DNA from: Alphaproteobacteria bacterium
GTDB taxonomy: Bacteria > Pseudomonadota > Alphaproteobacteria > Caulobacterales > Parvularculaceae
Length of the DNA: 57,829 bases
Direction of reading: 5' to 3'
Assembly (NCBI GenBank): GCA_030426465.1
Contig: JAUHYK010000021.1
Location: 1-57,829 of the forward strand
Below are positions 15,370 to 24,634 of this stretch, piece after piece; the first letter of the stretch is position 1; the number at the start of each line of letters is the position of its first letter. The position numbers and the translations under genes are program-made. Below the pieces are notes generated by a model. The model saw only the letters and a program-made list of their open reading frames with translations, did no database searches and was not told where the DNA came from.

Positions 15370-16515
15370 ATGAACTTCACCTTCGACACCGTCCCGAACA
15401 TCATCTTCGAAACCGGCGCGGCTTCGCGGCTGGGAGAGATTGTCAAACCACGTATGACTCGCCCCTTCGTAGTCACCGACAAGGGCGTCGTTGGCGCCGG
15501 GCTGATCGACGGCGCGCTGAAAGGTCTGGAAAAAGCGGGACTCGACTACGCACTATTCGACGGGGTCGAGGCGGACCCGCCGGCGAAAGTCGTCAAAGGC
15601 GCCATTGAAGAAGCGCGCAAACACAAAGCCGACGGCGTGATCGGTTTTGGCGGCGGCTCCTCCATGGACACGGCGAAGGTCATCGCCTGCCTGATCAACT
15701 CAACACAAATCCTCGAAGAGATTTACGGCATCGATCAGGCGCGAGGCGCACGCGTTCCCCTCGCTCTCCTCCCCACGACCTCCGGCACCGGCTCCGAAGT
15801 CACGAATATTTCTGTCATCACCACTGAAGACGACCAGAAAATGGGCGTCCTCGGCCCGCAGCTTTACGCCGACCTCGCCATCCTCGACGCGTCCCTAACC
15901 TTGTCCATGCCGCGCCATGTGACGAGCGCTACGGGCATCGACGCCATGGTGCACGCCATTGAGGCCTATACGACCAAGCTCAAAAAGAATCCGGTCTCTG
16001 ACGCGCTCGCGGCGAAAGCGTTGAAACTTCTCTCCGCCAATATCCAGCGCGCCTGCGACGTGCCGGACGACATCGAAGCGCGGGAGGCCATGTTGCTCGG
16101 GGCCATGCTGGCGGGCCAGGCGTTTGCGAACGCGCCCTGCGCCGCCGTCCACGCCATGGCCTACCCCCTTGGCGTTCATTTCCATGTGCCGCACGGGCTA
16201 GCGAATTCGCTGATGCTGGCGCCGGTGTTGAAATTCAACATTCCCGCCGCCGCGCCGCTATATGCTGAGCTTGGCGATGTTATCGGCGCCAACGACACCG
16301 GCGACTTCACAACGCGCGCTGAGGCGTTTGTCGCCAAAATGGTTGAAATCTGCGCCGCCACGGGCGTTAGAAGCCGCCTGTCGGAGGTCGGCGTTTCACA
16401 TAACGTCCTTCCCAAACTCGCCGAAGACGCGGCAAAGATCGAACGCCTCATGAAAAACAATCCACGGCCCGTCTCCGAAGAAGACGCCCTCGCGCTTTAT
16501 ACGGAAGTGCTTTGA
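15370..16515 (+). CDS. Iron-containing alcohol dehydrogenase
   Basis: A 381-residue member of the group III alcohol dehydrogenase family. The NAD(P)-binding GFGGGSSMDTAK motif is at about residues 95-106. The family segments LLPTTSGTGSEVTNISVI and GIDAMVHAIEAYT (metal-ligand His) follow. The second metal region, with HAMAYPLGVHFHVPHGLANS, is complete. It interconverts an alcohol and an aldehyde or ketone in the cytoplasm; the substrate cannot be told from sequence. The next gene starts on the last base of its stop (TGATG), so it heads a coupled trio with the DUF3052 and thioesterase genes. Confidence 0.9.
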   Translation: MNFTFDTVPNIIFETGAASRLGEIVKPRMTRPFVVTDKGVVGAGLIDGALKGLEKAGLDYALFDGVEADPPAKVVKGAIEEARKHKADGVIGFGGGSSMDTAKVIACLINSTQILEEIYGIDQARGARVPLALLPTTSGTGSEVTNISVITTEDDQKMGVLGPQLYADLAILDASLTLSMPRHVTSATGIDAMVHAIEAYTTKLKKNPVSDALAAKALKLLSANIQRACDVPDDIEAREAMLLGAMLAGQAFANAPCAAVHAMAYPLGVHFHVPHGLANSLMLAPVLKFNIPAAAPLYAELGDVIGANDTGDFTTRAEAFVAKMVEICAATGVRSRLSEVGVSHNVLPKLAEDAAKIERLMKNNPRPVSEEDALALYTEVL

Positions 16516-16943
16516 TGAGCGCCGGCTATTCCGGCACGCCGCTCTTGAAAAAACTCGGCGTCAAGGACGGCCAGAAAGCGCTGCTTGTGGCTGTGCCGGA
16601 CGAGGTGAAAGACCTCTCCGGCTTTCAACATTGGGGTCGCTTGAAAACCGCGAAAACAACCCGCGGCGTCAGCGACGGTCCCTATGACTATGCGCATTTT
16701 TTCACCTCCAGCGCGACGCAACTCACCACAACTTTGCCAAAGCTTAAAAAAGAACTGGCGCCAAACGGGATGATCTGGGTGTCATGGCCAAAAAAATCCT
16801 CTGGCGTTCCGTCATCGGTCACGGAAGACACCGTGCGCAAGCTCGCCTTGAAAATTGGCCTCGTCGACGTCAAGGTCTGCGCCGTTGACGATATTTGGTC
16901 GGGGCTGAAACTGGTCATTCCCGTCAAGGACAGAATAAAGTGA
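16515..16943 (+). CDS. DUF3052 family protein
   Basis: A 142-residue soluble protein. Its opening [19 protein letters not shown] and the central [25 protein letters not shown] are typical of DUF3052, a family of unknown function often found as a single small protein in proteobacteria and actinobacteria. The ATG at 16515 shares one base with the dehydrogenase stop. Its own stop overlaps the GTG start of the thioesterase. It is therefore in the middle of a translationally coupled three-gene unit. Confidence 0.82.
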   Translation: MSAGYSGTPLLKKLGVKDGQKALLVAVPDEVKDLSGFQHWGRLKTAKTTRGVSDGPYDYAHFFTSSATQLTTTLPKLKKELAPNGMIWVSWPKKSSGVPSSVTEDTVRKLALKIGLVDVKVCAVDDIWSGLKLVIPVKDRIK

Positions 16944-17368
16944 AGCCACAAACAACACGCGCCGATTACAAGCATATTTTGCCGCTGCAAACGCGCTGGG
17001 CCGACAATGACATTTACGGCCATGTGAACAATGTCGCCTATTACGGCTATTTCGACACGATCGTGAACGAGTATCTGATCGGAGAGGCCGCGCTGGACAT
17101 TCATCAGGGCGCAGTCATCGGTCTTGTCGTTGAGACAGGCTGCAAATATTTTGCGCCGCTGGAATTTCCGCAAAAGCTCGACGGCGCGCTTCGCGTCGCC
17201 AAGATCGGCAATTCATCCGTGCGCTATGAGCTGGCGATTTTCAAACAGGGCGAGGACGCGCCCGCCGCCGAAGGCCATTTCGTTCACGTTTATGTGGACC
17301 GGGAAACGCGACGTCCTGCGACCCTTCCAACCCCGCTTAAAGGCGCTCTGGAGAAAATCAGCGTTTAA
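16940..17368 (+). CDS. Acyl-CoA thioesterase, 4HBT hotdog fold
   Basis: A 142-residue single hotdog domain. The active-site segment [21 protein letters not shown] has Asp24 in the position of the catalytic acid of 4-hydroxybenzoyl-CoA thioesterases and YbgC-type enzymes. The start is a GTG at 16940 overlapping the upstream stop (GTGA). An in-frame GTG/ATG further upstream lies inside the DUF3052 gene and gives a non-homologous leader. It should hydrolyse a cytoplasmic acyl-CoA of unknown chain type. It ends four bases inside the end of the convergent dioxygenase gene. Confidence 0.85.
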   Translation: MKPQTTRADYKHILPLQTRWADNDIYGHVNNVAYYGYFDTIVNEYLIGEAALDIHQGAVIGLVVETGCKYFAPLEFPQKLDGALRVAKIGNSSVRYELAIFKQGEDAPAAEGHFVHVYVDRETRRPATLPTPLKGALEKISV

Positions 17369-18201
17369 CGCGCGCCAATCGTCGTCCGATGCATCAAACG
17401 CGCATGGCCTTCATAGCCGCTGGTGGCGCGATGCAGGACCGAACGGTTGTCCCACATGACAAGCATGTTGGGTTCCCATTTATGGGCGTAAACGAACTCC
17501 TCGCGCGTTTGCCATTGATAGAGTTCAGCGAGAAGCGCCATTGAGGCATCTGGTTCCATATCCGCAAATCCGGTGATGTAGCCGATGCAGCCATAAATGC
17601 CTTCCCGGCCGGTCTCGGGATGTTTCGTGATGATCGGATGGCGGCATTCCGCTTTCAGCGCTTCATCGGACGCGCGAATATCCATGGACCTCAGCTTGCT
17701 GTCTTCGTCGCCATAAACACCGCCTTTGGCATAAGGCACGCGCGCTGAATGTATGGCGGCTTTGCCTTCGAGTTTCACACGCAATGCGTCGGGCATACGC
17801 TCAAGCGCGAGATGCTGGTTCGCGAAATGCGTATCGCCGCCATGGGGCGGCACGGTGATCCCGAAAAGGCAGGTTCCGGCTGGCGGCGCTTCTTGAAAGC
17901 TCCAGTCGGTGTGCCAGCTCTCGGCGAAAATCGGCGACGTCTCATCCGCCGTGCGCTGCACTGCAATGATGTGTTTGCGCCCCGGAATTGGCGCAATGAA
18001 CGGATCATCCCCAAAAGGCCCGAAATAAAGCGTGAACCGCTCCAGATCATCATCGCTCATAGCCTGATCGGGAAAAGCGAGCACATGATAGTCGAGCCAT
18101 GCCGCACGAATGTCGGCGATCACCTGATCGCCCAGAGGTTTTGTGAGGTCCAGCCCTGTAACGCTCGCGCCGCAGGGGCCGCCGCTTGGGACGATGTCCA
18201 T
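17365..18201 (-). CDS. TauD/TfdA-family 2-oxoglutarate-dependent dioxygenase
   Basis: A 278-residue Fe(II)/2-oxoglutarate oxygenase. The iron triad is visible as His97 and Asp99 in SWHTDWSF, and His257 in SVLHRATSG. Arg268, eleven residues later, is the expected 2-oxoglutarate ligand. The family includes taurine dioxygenase, 2,4-D dioxygenase and several less specific hydroxylases. The N-terminal [13 protein letters not shown] is a common family opening. It is transcribed away from liuC and convergent with the thioesterase. Substrate is not evident; nothing nearby except the distant TSUP exporter hints at taurine. Confidence 0.87.
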   Translation of the reverse strand: MDIVPSGGPCGASVTGLDLTKPLGDQVIADIRAAWLDYHVLAFPDQAMSDDDLERFTLYFGPFGDDPFIAPIPGRKHIIAVQRTADETSPIFAESWHTDWSFQEAPPAGTCLFGITVPPHGGDTHFANQHLALERMPDALRVKLEGKAAIHSARVPYAKGGVYGDEDSKLRSMDIRASDEALKAECRHPIITKHPETGREGIYGCIGYITGFADMEPDASMALLAELYQWQTREEFVYAHKWEPNMLVMWDNRSVLHRATSGYEGHARLMHRTTIGAR

Positions 18202-18295
18202 TGCCGCCTCCTGTTTCCTTCCTCTTCCCGCTTTGATAGACCGTTAAAAAGCAAAGGGAAACGCGCTTCGGCAGTTAAGCTCGCAAGGAACGACA

Positions 18296-19093
18296 ATGTC
18301 AGAACAGGTCCTCATCACGACTATCGATTCGCGCGGCGTCGCGCGGCTCACCATGAACCGCCCGGACATCCGTAACGCTTTCAATGAACAGCTGATCAGC
18401 GAAATTTGTGAAGCTATGGGCCGTCTCAACGCCGATCCAAATGTGCGCGTTATTGTTTTAACCGGCGCCGGGAAAGCTTTTTCCGCCGGCGCCGATCTTA
18501 ACATGATGAAACGCGCTGCGAGATTTTCAGCCGCTGAAAACAAGGACGATGCTCGCCGTCTCGCCCACATGCTTTATTCCATCTATCACTCGCCAAAACC
18601 CACGGTTGCTTTGGTAAACGGTCCGGCTATGGGCGGCGGTCTCGGTCTTATCGCAGCATGTGATATCGCCATCGGCGCCGAGACCGCGTTCTTCGCCCTT
18701 TCCGAAGTGCGCCTCGGCCTTATTCCCGCAGTGATTTCCCCATTCGTTATTCAAGCAATCACCGTACGTCAGGCGCGCCGTTATTTCACGACGGGCGAGC
18801 GTTTCGACGCAGCTGAAGCACGCCGCATCGGCCTCCTGCACAGGGTCGTCAATGCGGATGCGCTGAACGACGCTCTCGAAGAAACGCTCGGAGAATTGCT
18901 GGTTTGCGGCCCGCATTCACAGGCGCTGGCGCAGGAGCTTATTCATAAAGTCGCCTACCGTCCGCTTGCCGATGCGGTGATGGAGGAAACAGCCGGGATG
19001 ATCGCCAAAACTCGCGCCAGCGATGAAGGCAAAGAAGGCGTGACCGCTTTTCTTGAAAAGCGAAAGCCGAACTGGCTGAAAGACCAAGAATAA
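18296..19093 (+). CDS. liuC: Enoyl-CoA hydratase, probable methylglutaconyl-CoA hydratase
   Basis: A 265-residue crotonase-fold enzyme. The oxyanion hole segment GAGKAFSAGADLNMMKR resembles the AGADLNWMKRM pattern of LiuC/AUH. The second segment ALVNGPAMGGGLGLIAACD and the catalytic loop SEVRLGLIPAVISPFV with Glu are complete. LiuC hydrates 3-methylglutaconyl-CoA to HMG-CoA, the step between methylcrotonyl-CoA carboxylase (23019-27179) and HMG-CoA lyase (27176-28069). These genes lie in the same 10 kb, which supports this assignment over a general crotonase. It is on its own transcript, divergent from the dioxygenase, with GCAAGGA at 18281-18287 as ribosome binding site. Confidence 0.78.
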   Translation: MSEQVLITTIDSRGVARLTMNRPDIRNAFNEQLISEICEAMGRLNADPNVRVIVLTGAGKAFSAGADLNMMKRAARFSAAENKDDARRLAHMLYSIYHSPKPTVALVNGPAMGGGLGLIAACDIAIGAETAFFALSEVRLGLIPAVISPFVIQAITVRQARRYFTTGERFDAAEARRIGLLHRVVNADALNDALEETLGELLVCGPHSQALAQELIHKVAYRPLADAVMEETAGMIAKTRASDEGKEGVTAFLEKRKPNWLKDQE

Positions 19094-19123
19094 ATCCTGC
19101 CGCATTTAACGGAGACACCATCG

Positions 19124-20956
19124 ATGAACCTGTCGCGCCGCACTCTGCTTCAGTCTTCCGCCGCAACAGCGGCGATCGCCGCTTTGCCTGCCGCCTGCGC
19201 CAGCGTTGGCAGTCCAGCAAAATCGCCGAACAGCCTGCTCGATGAAGCGACCGACCTCATGCTGACCGCCTATCCTGAAAGCGCGTCCAGCGCCGGGATC
19301 GATACCGGAAAATACGCCTTTCTGAAATCGCGACTCACCGATCGCTCACCTGAAGGACAGGCCGTCATTGAGGGCAAAGCCCGTGACATGCTCGCCCGGA
19401 TGCGCAAGCTCGACACGGCGGCGCTGACGCCCGATCAGGCGCTGAATGTGGATGTCGTGCGCAACGTCTTTGAGCGATCCGTCGAAGGCTTTGACTTCCC
19501 TTATGGCGACATGGCGCTCCTCAACACGAACTGGTCCTATCGCAACAGCCCTTATGCGGTCGCCCAAAACACCGGATCGTTCGTTGAAATTCCGAGCTTC
19601 CTTGATTCCGCTCACGCTATTGAAACAAGTGAAGACGCCGACGCCTATCTTTCACGTATGGAAGCCTACGCCGGCCAGCTTGATGGTGAAACGGAACGCA
19701 CCGCGGCCGCCGGTGAGCTCGGAGTCATCCTTCCGGATTTTCTGATGGCGAAAACACTCGGTCAGTTGCACGGCGCCGCCGGGACGCCCGTGGAGAATTG
19801 GGGGATTGTCACTTCGCTTGCATCGCGCAGCGATGGCCTTACGGGCGATTATGCAGAAAAAGCAAAAGCAATCGCGGAAACGAAAATCGGCCCTGCTATT
19901 GAACGGCAAATTGTAGCGCTGGAAGCGCTGGCTCCGCGCGCAAAGAACAATGCGGGCGTCTGGGCGCAGCCTGAGGGCGACGCTTATTACGCCTGGGCGC
20001 TCAAGGCTGGAACGACAACGACCATGTCGCCCGATGACGTGCATGAAATGGGACTTGAGGAACTGGCTGCGCTTCACGCGCGCATGGACCCGATCCTGCG
20101 CTCTATCGGATACACGGAAGGCTCGGTAGGCGCGCGTATGACAGCCCTCTCCGCCGATCCGCGTTACAAATTCTCCGAGGGCGATAAAGGCCGCGCGGAA
20201 ATTATGGCGTTCATCGATCAAACGCTCGACGATATTCGCGCACGCATGCCGCAAGCCTTCGAAACGCTGGTGCCCGGCTTTCTTGAGGTCACCCGTATCG
20301 CGCCGGAAGTAGAAGCCGGGGCGCCTGGGGCCTATGGCGGGGCGGGCTCCATCGACGGCAAACAACCCGGTCATTTCTGGATTAATTTACGCACACCGGA
20401 TTTGCATAATCGCTACACGCTGGCGGACCTCACTTATCATGAAGCTATTCCCGGGCATGTCTGGCAAGGCGAATACACCTTCAAGCAACCGCTGATCCGG
20501 TCGCTGCTGGCATTTAACGCCTATTCCGAGGGGTGGGCGCTTTACGCCGAACAGATCGCCGACGAACTAGGCGTCTATGATGACTTCCCCGTTGGGCGTC
20601 TCGGCTATCTTCAGTCGCTTGCGTTCCGCGCCTGCCGCCTTGTGGTCGACACCGGCCTTCATGCAAAACACTGGACGCGTGAACAGGCGATTGAATGGTT
20701 CGTCACCAATAATGGCTCTAACCCCGATGAAGTGCAAAGCGAGGTTGACCGTTATTGCGCATGGCCGGGACAAGCCTGCGGCTACAAGGTTGGGCACTCC
20801 GCGATCGTTCGCTTGCGCGAAAAAGCAAAAGCGGCGCTGGGCGGGCTCTATGACTTCCGCCGATTCAATGACGCCGTCGTCCTTGGCGGCAGCGTACCCA
20901 TGACCGTGCTTGGCCGCGTCATTGATGATTACATTGAAAGGGAAAAATCGGCTTAA
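19124..20956 (+). CDS. DUF885 family protein with Tat-like signal
   Basis: A 610-residue exported protein. Its leader MNLSRRTLLQSSAATAAIAA has the twin arginine and hydrophobic stretch of a Tat substrate, and the Cys25 context (PAACAS) could also serve as a lipobox. The catalytic-type motif is TYHEAIPGHVWQ with His439, Glu440 and His445 (HExxPGH). FNAYSEGWALYAEQ follows, the second conserved DUF885 block. A metal-dependent peptidase role is thought likely for the family. The gene follows liuC by 30 nt. Its last four bases overlap the end of the convergent GntR gene. Confidence 0.88.
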   Translation: MNLSRRTLLQSSAATAAIAALPAACASVGSPAKSPNSLLDEATDLMLTAYPESASSAGIDTGKYAFLKSRLTDRSPEGQAVIEGKARDMLARMRKLDTAALTPDQALNVDVVRNVFERSVEGFDFPYGDMALLNTNWSYRNSPYAVAQNTGSFVEIPSFLDSAHAIETSEDADAYLSRMEAYAGQLDGETERTAAAGELGVILPDFLMAKTLGQLHGAAGTPVENWGIVTSLASRSDGLTGDYAEKAKAIAETKIGPAIERQIVALEALAPRAKNNAGVWAQPEGDAYYAWALKAGTTTTMSPDDVHEMGLEELAALHARMDPILRSIGYTEGSVGARMTALSADPRYKFSEGDKGRAEIMAFIDQTLDDIRARMPQAFETLVPGFLEVTRIAPEVEAGAPGAYGGAGSIDGKQPGHFWINLRTPDLHNRYTLADLTYHEAIPGHVWQGEYTFKQPLIRSLLAFNAYSEGWALYAEQIADELGVYDDFPVGRLGYLQSLAFRACRLVVDTGLHAKHWTREQAIEWFVTNNGSNPDEVQSEVDRYCAWPGQACGYKVGHSAIVRLREKAKAALGGLYDFRRFNDAVVLGGSVPMTVLGRVIDDYIEREKSA

Positions 20957-21690
20957 AGGATAGATTTGTCCATTTCGACTTTCGCCACCACATAACCGCG
21001 CTTTAGGTCGGCGATATGTTTGGCCATCCATTCTTCCGCGAGGCCTTCATCGCGCGCGGAAAAAGCATCCAAAATGTTCTTTTGCGCATTGAGAATGCGT
21101 GTGCGGGCATTTGGCGCCTTGCCGATCACCTGGCGTAGGCTCTCGCCGATCATCATGTTCAGGGATTGCAACATCGCAAGCATGACGCGATTGTCGAGGC
21201 CCTTTGCGAGAGACTGAAAAAATTCAACGGCGCAAGCAACCGTCTTGTCGTGATCTTCACCCGCATTCGCGTCCAAAGCGCGCCAGACAGCATTCAGTGC
21301 GGCAAGACTTTCATCATTCAGACGAGTCGCGGCGAGCCGCGCCGCCTGCGGATAATAGATCGCAAGTGTTTCCCAGACTTCGCTAAATGTTACACCGCCA
21401 AGCGCGAGGCTGCGGCTCGCCGCCGCCGCCACGTCCGATGCATTCGGACGTTTTACAATGAATTTTTTGTGGGATCCACGCACAATCAGCCCGGATTGTT
21501 CTAACAGGCGCAATCCTTCACGCACAGTCGAGCGTGTCACCTGAAATTGTTCGCAAAGCTGGGCTTCGATGGGCAGCGCCTCACCGTCAGATAAACCGCC
21601 TTCGATGATATTCTCTTCAATAGCCCGATAGACTTTGAGGTATGCCGGCTCACGGTAAAGCGGCGCAAATTTGGCTTTTGGCTCTGACAT
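20953..21690 (-). CDS. GntR-family regulator, FadR/FCD-like, probable leucine-catabolism regulator
   Basis: The 245-residue protein starts with a GntR winged helix (about 18-80; ALPIEAQLCEQFQVTRSTVRE and LRLLEQSGLIV are characteristic). An all-helical FCD-like effector domain follows. Of the usual FCD metal ligands only the final His (AKHIADL) remains. The D-x-x-x-H position reads VEFFQSL and the next His is Gln in NAQKNIL, so the domain may bind a ligand without metal. It is 3 nt downstream of ivd on the same strand, hence probably co-transcribed. A perfect FadR-type operator (TNGTNNNACNA) lies in the ivd/mccB promoter region. I infer autoregulation and control of both leucine-catabolic arms, with an acyl-CoA as likely effector. 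Confidence 0.83.
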   Translation of the reverse strand: MSEPKAKFAPLYREPAYLKVYRAIEENIIEGGLSDGEALPIEAQLCEQFQVTRSTVREGLRLLEQSGLIVRGSHKKFIVKRPNASDVAAAASRSLALGGVTFSEVWETLAIYYPQAARLAATRLNDESLAALNAVWRALDANAGEDHDKTVACAVEFFQSLAKGLDNRVMLAMLQSLNMMIGESLRQVIGKAPNARTRILNAQKNILDAFSARDEGLAEEWMAKHIADLKRGYVVAKVEMDKSIL

Positions 21691-21693
21691 TCT

Positions 21694-22866
21694 TTACGCC
21701 GTTTTTGAAAAGAGCTCGCGGCCAATCAGCATACGGCGCACTTCCGAGGTTCCGGCGCCAATTTCGTATAGCTTGGCGTCACGTAACAAACGACCTGTTG
21801 GATATTCATTGATATACCCATTGCCGCCGAGCAGCTGAATTGCATCAAGCGCAATCTGCGTCGCCTTTTCCGCCGCAAAAAGGATGCAGCCCGCCGCATC
21901 CTGACGCGTCGTCTCACCGCGATCACAAGCCTTCGCCACCTGATAGACATAGGATTTGGCGGCGTTTGTGGTCACATACATGTCGGCGAGCTTTCCTTGC
22001 ACCAGTTGAAACTCTCCAATCGCCTTGCCGAATTGTTGACGCTCATGCACATATGGAAGCACCACATCCAGACAAGCCTGCATGATGCCGAGAGAACCAC
22101 CGGCGAGCACCGTGCGTTCATAGTCAAGGCCCGACATCAGTACACGCACGCCCTCATTCACTTCACCAAGGACATTCTCCTCCGGCACTTCACAATCTTC
22201 GAAAACGAGCTCGCAAGTGTCTGAGCCGCGCATGCCAAGCTTGTCGAGCTTTTGCGCCGTTGAAAACCCTTTGAAACCTTTTTCAATCAGAAACGCCGTG
22301 ATGCCTCGCGAACCCGCCTCCGGCTCGGTTTTGGCGTAGACCACCAACGTGTCAGCGCCCGGACCATTGGTGATCCACATCTTGTTGCCGTTCAAAATAT
22401 AGCGGTCACCTTTTTTAACGGCGCGCGTGCGCATGTTAACGACATCGGAGCCGGCGCCAGGTTCAGACATGGCGAGGGCGCCAAGATGCTCACCGGAAAT
22501 CAACTTGGGCAGATATTTTACTTTTTGCGCTTTAGAACCATTCAGACTGATCTGGTTGACGCAGAGATTGGAATGCGCGCCATAGGAAAGACCAACGGCG
22601 CCGGAAGCGCGCGAGATTTCCTCCATGGCCACGACATGAGCCACATAACCGAGACCTGTCCCGCCGAACTCCTCATCGGCGGTAATGCCGAGCAGTCCCA
22701 ACTCACCCATCTCTGGCCAGAGGTCACGGGGAAACAGATTTTTTTCGTCAATTTCCGCGGCCCTCGGCGCAAGGCGATCCGCCGCCCAGCGCGCCACCAT
22801 CTCGCGCATTTCCTCAATCATCGGATCCAGGTCGAATTTCATGAATGCCTGGCTGTTGGAAAGCAT
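21694..22866 (-). CDS. ivd: Isovaleryl-CoA dehydrogenase
   Basis: A 390-residue acyl-CoA dehydrogenase oxidising isovaleryl-CoA to 3-methylcrotonyl-CoA in leucine breakdown. The flavin/substrate segments [14 protein letters not shown] and [19 protein letters not shown] are present. [21 protein letters not shown] holds the Glu seen in IVD-type enzymes. The end, [29 protein letters not shown], is characteristic. Context makes the substrate call firm: the divergent transcript encodes methylcrotonyl-CoA carboxylase, which uses its product. The GntR regulator follows after 3 nt. A consensus TATAAT on the minus strand lies about 110 nt upstream of the start. Confidence 0.92.
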   Translation of the reverse strand: MLSNSQAFMKFDLDPMIEEMREMVARWAADRLAPRAAEIDEKNLFPRDLWPEMGELGLLGITADEEFGGTGLGYVAHVVAMEEISRASGAVGLSYGAHSNLCVNQISLNGSKAQKVKYLPKLISGEHLGALAMSEPGAGSDVVNMRTRAVKKGDRYILNGNKMWITNGPGADTLVVYAKTEPEAGSRGITAFLIEKGFKGFSTAQKLDKLGMRGSDTCELVFEDCEVPEENVLGEVNEGVRVLMSGLDYERTVLAGGSLGIMQACLDVVLPYVHERQQFGKAIGEFQLVQGKLADMYVTTNAAKSYVYQVAKACDRGETTRQDAAGCILFAAEKATQIALDAIQLLGGNGYINEYPTGRLLRDAKLYEIGAGTSEVRRMLIGRELFSKTA

Positions 22867-22958
22867 AGGAGCGCTCCTCTCGATTAGACATTTTCGGGCG
22901 GGATCGGCTCAAAAAGGCTCATAACCCCGCGAAATTCGCCTAAATCATTAATAAACCT

Positions 22959-22971
22959 ATTGTCGGACAAT
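22959..22971. promoter_or_regulatory. GntR/FadR-type operator in the ivd-mccB divergent promoter
   Basis: ATTGTC-G-GACAAT is a perfect 13-bp palindrome. Its core TTGTCGGACAA fits the FadR-subfamily GntR consensus TNGTNNNACNA at every fixed position. It overlaps the proposed -35 of the mccB promoter and lies just downstream of the minus-strand -10 for ivd. One dimer could therefore shut both. A second, looser repeat (ATACTA at 22970-22975, TAGTAT at 22984-22989) adjoins it. The GntR gene two genes away is the obvious candidate ligand. Confidence 0.7.
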
Positions 22972-22989
22972 ACTATTATAGGTTAGTAT
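22960..22989 (+). promoter_or_regulatory. Putative promoter of mccB operon
   Basis: TTGTCG (22960-22965) and TAGTAT (22984-22989) are separated by 18 nt and lie 30 nt before the mccB ATG. The -35 coincides with the operator palindrome. Confidence 0.45.
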
Positions 22990-23004
22990 ATAGATCAAAG
23001 GCAA
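22975..23004 (-). promoter_or_regulatory. Putative promoter of ivd-gntR
   Basis: On the minus strand TTGCCT (23004-22999) and a consensus TATAAT (22980-22975) are 18 nt apart. The start point would fall at about 22968, inside the operator. It overlaps the plus-strand promoter face to face. Confidence 0.5.
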
Positions 23005-23018
23005 GATGGAAAAAGCGG

Positions 23019-24623
23019 ATGCCCGTCATTCAATCCAAAATCGACCTGCGTTCTGAAGGCTTCGCCGCCAATGCGGCGGCCATGCAAAAGCTGGTCGATG
23101 ACCTTCACGCCAATATGGACAAGGTCGCCGAGGGCGGCGGCGCGCGTTACGCCGAGCGCCATAAGGCGCGTGGGAAACTGCTAGCCCGCGAACGGGTGGC
23201 CCGCCTCCTCGACCCGGGCTCGCCTTTTCTGGAGATCGGCCAGTTCGCCGCCTGGGAAATGTATTCTGGTGATGTCATGAGCGCTGGCGTCGTCGCGGGG
23301 CTCGGACGCGTCAATGGCGTAGAATGCATGATCGTCGCCAACGATCCGACTGTGAAAGGCGGCACCTATCACCCAATGACGGTGAAAAAGCATTTGCGTG
23401 CGCAGGAGATCGCCCTCGAAAACCGCTTGCCTTGCGTCTATCTCGTCGAGAGCGGCGGCGCGTTCCTGCCCATGCAGGATGAAGTCTTTCCGGATAAGGA
23501 CGATTTCGGCCGTATCTTTTTCAATCAGGCGCAAATGTCGTCAAAAGGCATCCCGCAAATCGCCATCGTCCACGGAAGTTGCACCGCAGGCGGCGCCTAT
23601 GTGCCGGCGATGTCAGACGAAGCTGTGATTGTAAAAAAGCAGGGCACGATTTTCCTTGGCGGCCCGCCGCTTGTTAAAGCCGCCACTGGCGAAGTTGTTT
23701 CAGCCGAGGATCTTGGCGGCGGCGACACACATACACGCATATCCGGCGTCGCCGACCATCTCGCCGAAGACGATGATCACGCGCTCGGTCTCGCCCGCAA
23801 TATCGTAAAACGCCTGAATTGGGTGAAGCTCGGCGAGGTGGTGATGGCCGATCCCTGCTCGCCGCTCTATGATCCGCAAGAACTTTACGGCGTCGTAGAA
23901 GCTGATGCGCGCAAACCCTATGACGCGCGAGAAATCATCGCGCGCATTGTCGACGGCTCGGATTTCGATGAATTCAAACCGCTCTACGGCTCGACCCTTG
24001 TCACTGGCTTTGCGCGCTTGCACGGATATCCGGTCGGCATCCTCGCCAATAACGGCATCCTGTTTTCGGAAAGCGCCAAGAAAGGCGCCCATTTCATCGA
24101 GCTATGCTGCCAGCGTAAAATTCCACTGGTGTTCTTACAAAACATCACCGGGTTCATGGTCGGCCGCTCCGCCGAAGAAGGCGGCATCGCCAAGGACGGC
24201 GCCAAGCTCGTCACCGCTGTCGCCACAGCCGCGGTGCCGAAGTTCACTGTCGTTGTCGGCGGCTCCTACGGCGCCGGTAATTACGGCATGTGCGGTCGCG
24301 CCTACAGTCCCCGCTTCATGTTCATGTGGCCGAACGCGCGTATCTCCGTCATGGGCGGTGAACAAGCGGCGAGCGTCCTCGCCACCGTCAAACGCGACGG
24401 TTTGCGCGACGGTGAGACATGGAGCGCCGAAGAGGAAGACGAATTCAAAACCAAAATTCGCGCCGGTTATGACGAACAGGGATCACCCTATTATTCCTCC
24501 GCGCGACTATGGGATGACGGCATCATTGATCCCGCACAAACTCGTGATGTGTTAGGATTGTGTCTTTCGGCGTCGATGAACGCTCCCGTTGAGGAAACGC
24601 GCTTCGGCGTGTTCAGAATGTAG
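23019..24623 (+). CDS. mccB: Methylcrotonyl-CoA carboxylase, carboxyltransferase (beta) subunit
   Basis: At 534 residues this matches MccB/LiuB. The two carboxyltransferase halves are visible. The N-terminal half has [23 protein letters not shown] and [18 protein letters not shown]; the C-terminal half has [24 protein letters not shown] and [20 protein letters not shown]. It transfers the carboxyl group from biotin to 3-methylcrotonyl-CoA, forming 3-methylglutaconyl-CoA, with the biotin subunit encoded at 25170-27179. The ATG at 23019 lies 30 nt after the proposed -10. A GNAT gene intervenes before mccA, which is uncommon. Confidence 0.94.
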   Translation: MPVIQSKIDLRSEGFAANAAAMQKLVDDLHANMDKVAEGGGARYAERHKARGKLLARERVARLLDPGSPFLEIGQFAAWEMYSGDVMSAGVVAGLGRVNGVECMIVANDPTVKGGTYHPMTVKKHLRAQEIALENRLPCVYLVESGGAFLPMQDEVFPDKDDFGRIFFNQAQMSSKGIPQIAIVHGSCTAGGAYVPAMSDEAVIVKKQGTIFLGGPPLVKAATGEVVSAEDLGGGDTHTRISGVADHLAEDDDHALGLARNIVKRLNWVKLGEVVMADPCSPLYDPQELYGVVEADARKPYDAREIIARIVDGSDFDEFKPLYGSTLVTGFARLHGYPVGILANNGILFSESAKKGAHFIELCCQRKIPLVFLQNITGFMVGRSAEEGGIAKDGAKLVTAVATAAVPKFTVVVGGSYGAGNYGMCGRAYSPRFMFMWPNARISVMGGEQAASVLATVKRDGLRDGETWSAEEEDEFKTKIRAGYDEQGSPYYSSARLWDDGIIDPAQTRDVLGLCLSASMNAPVEETRFGVFRM

Positions 24624-24634
24624 GAAAAGACCGA

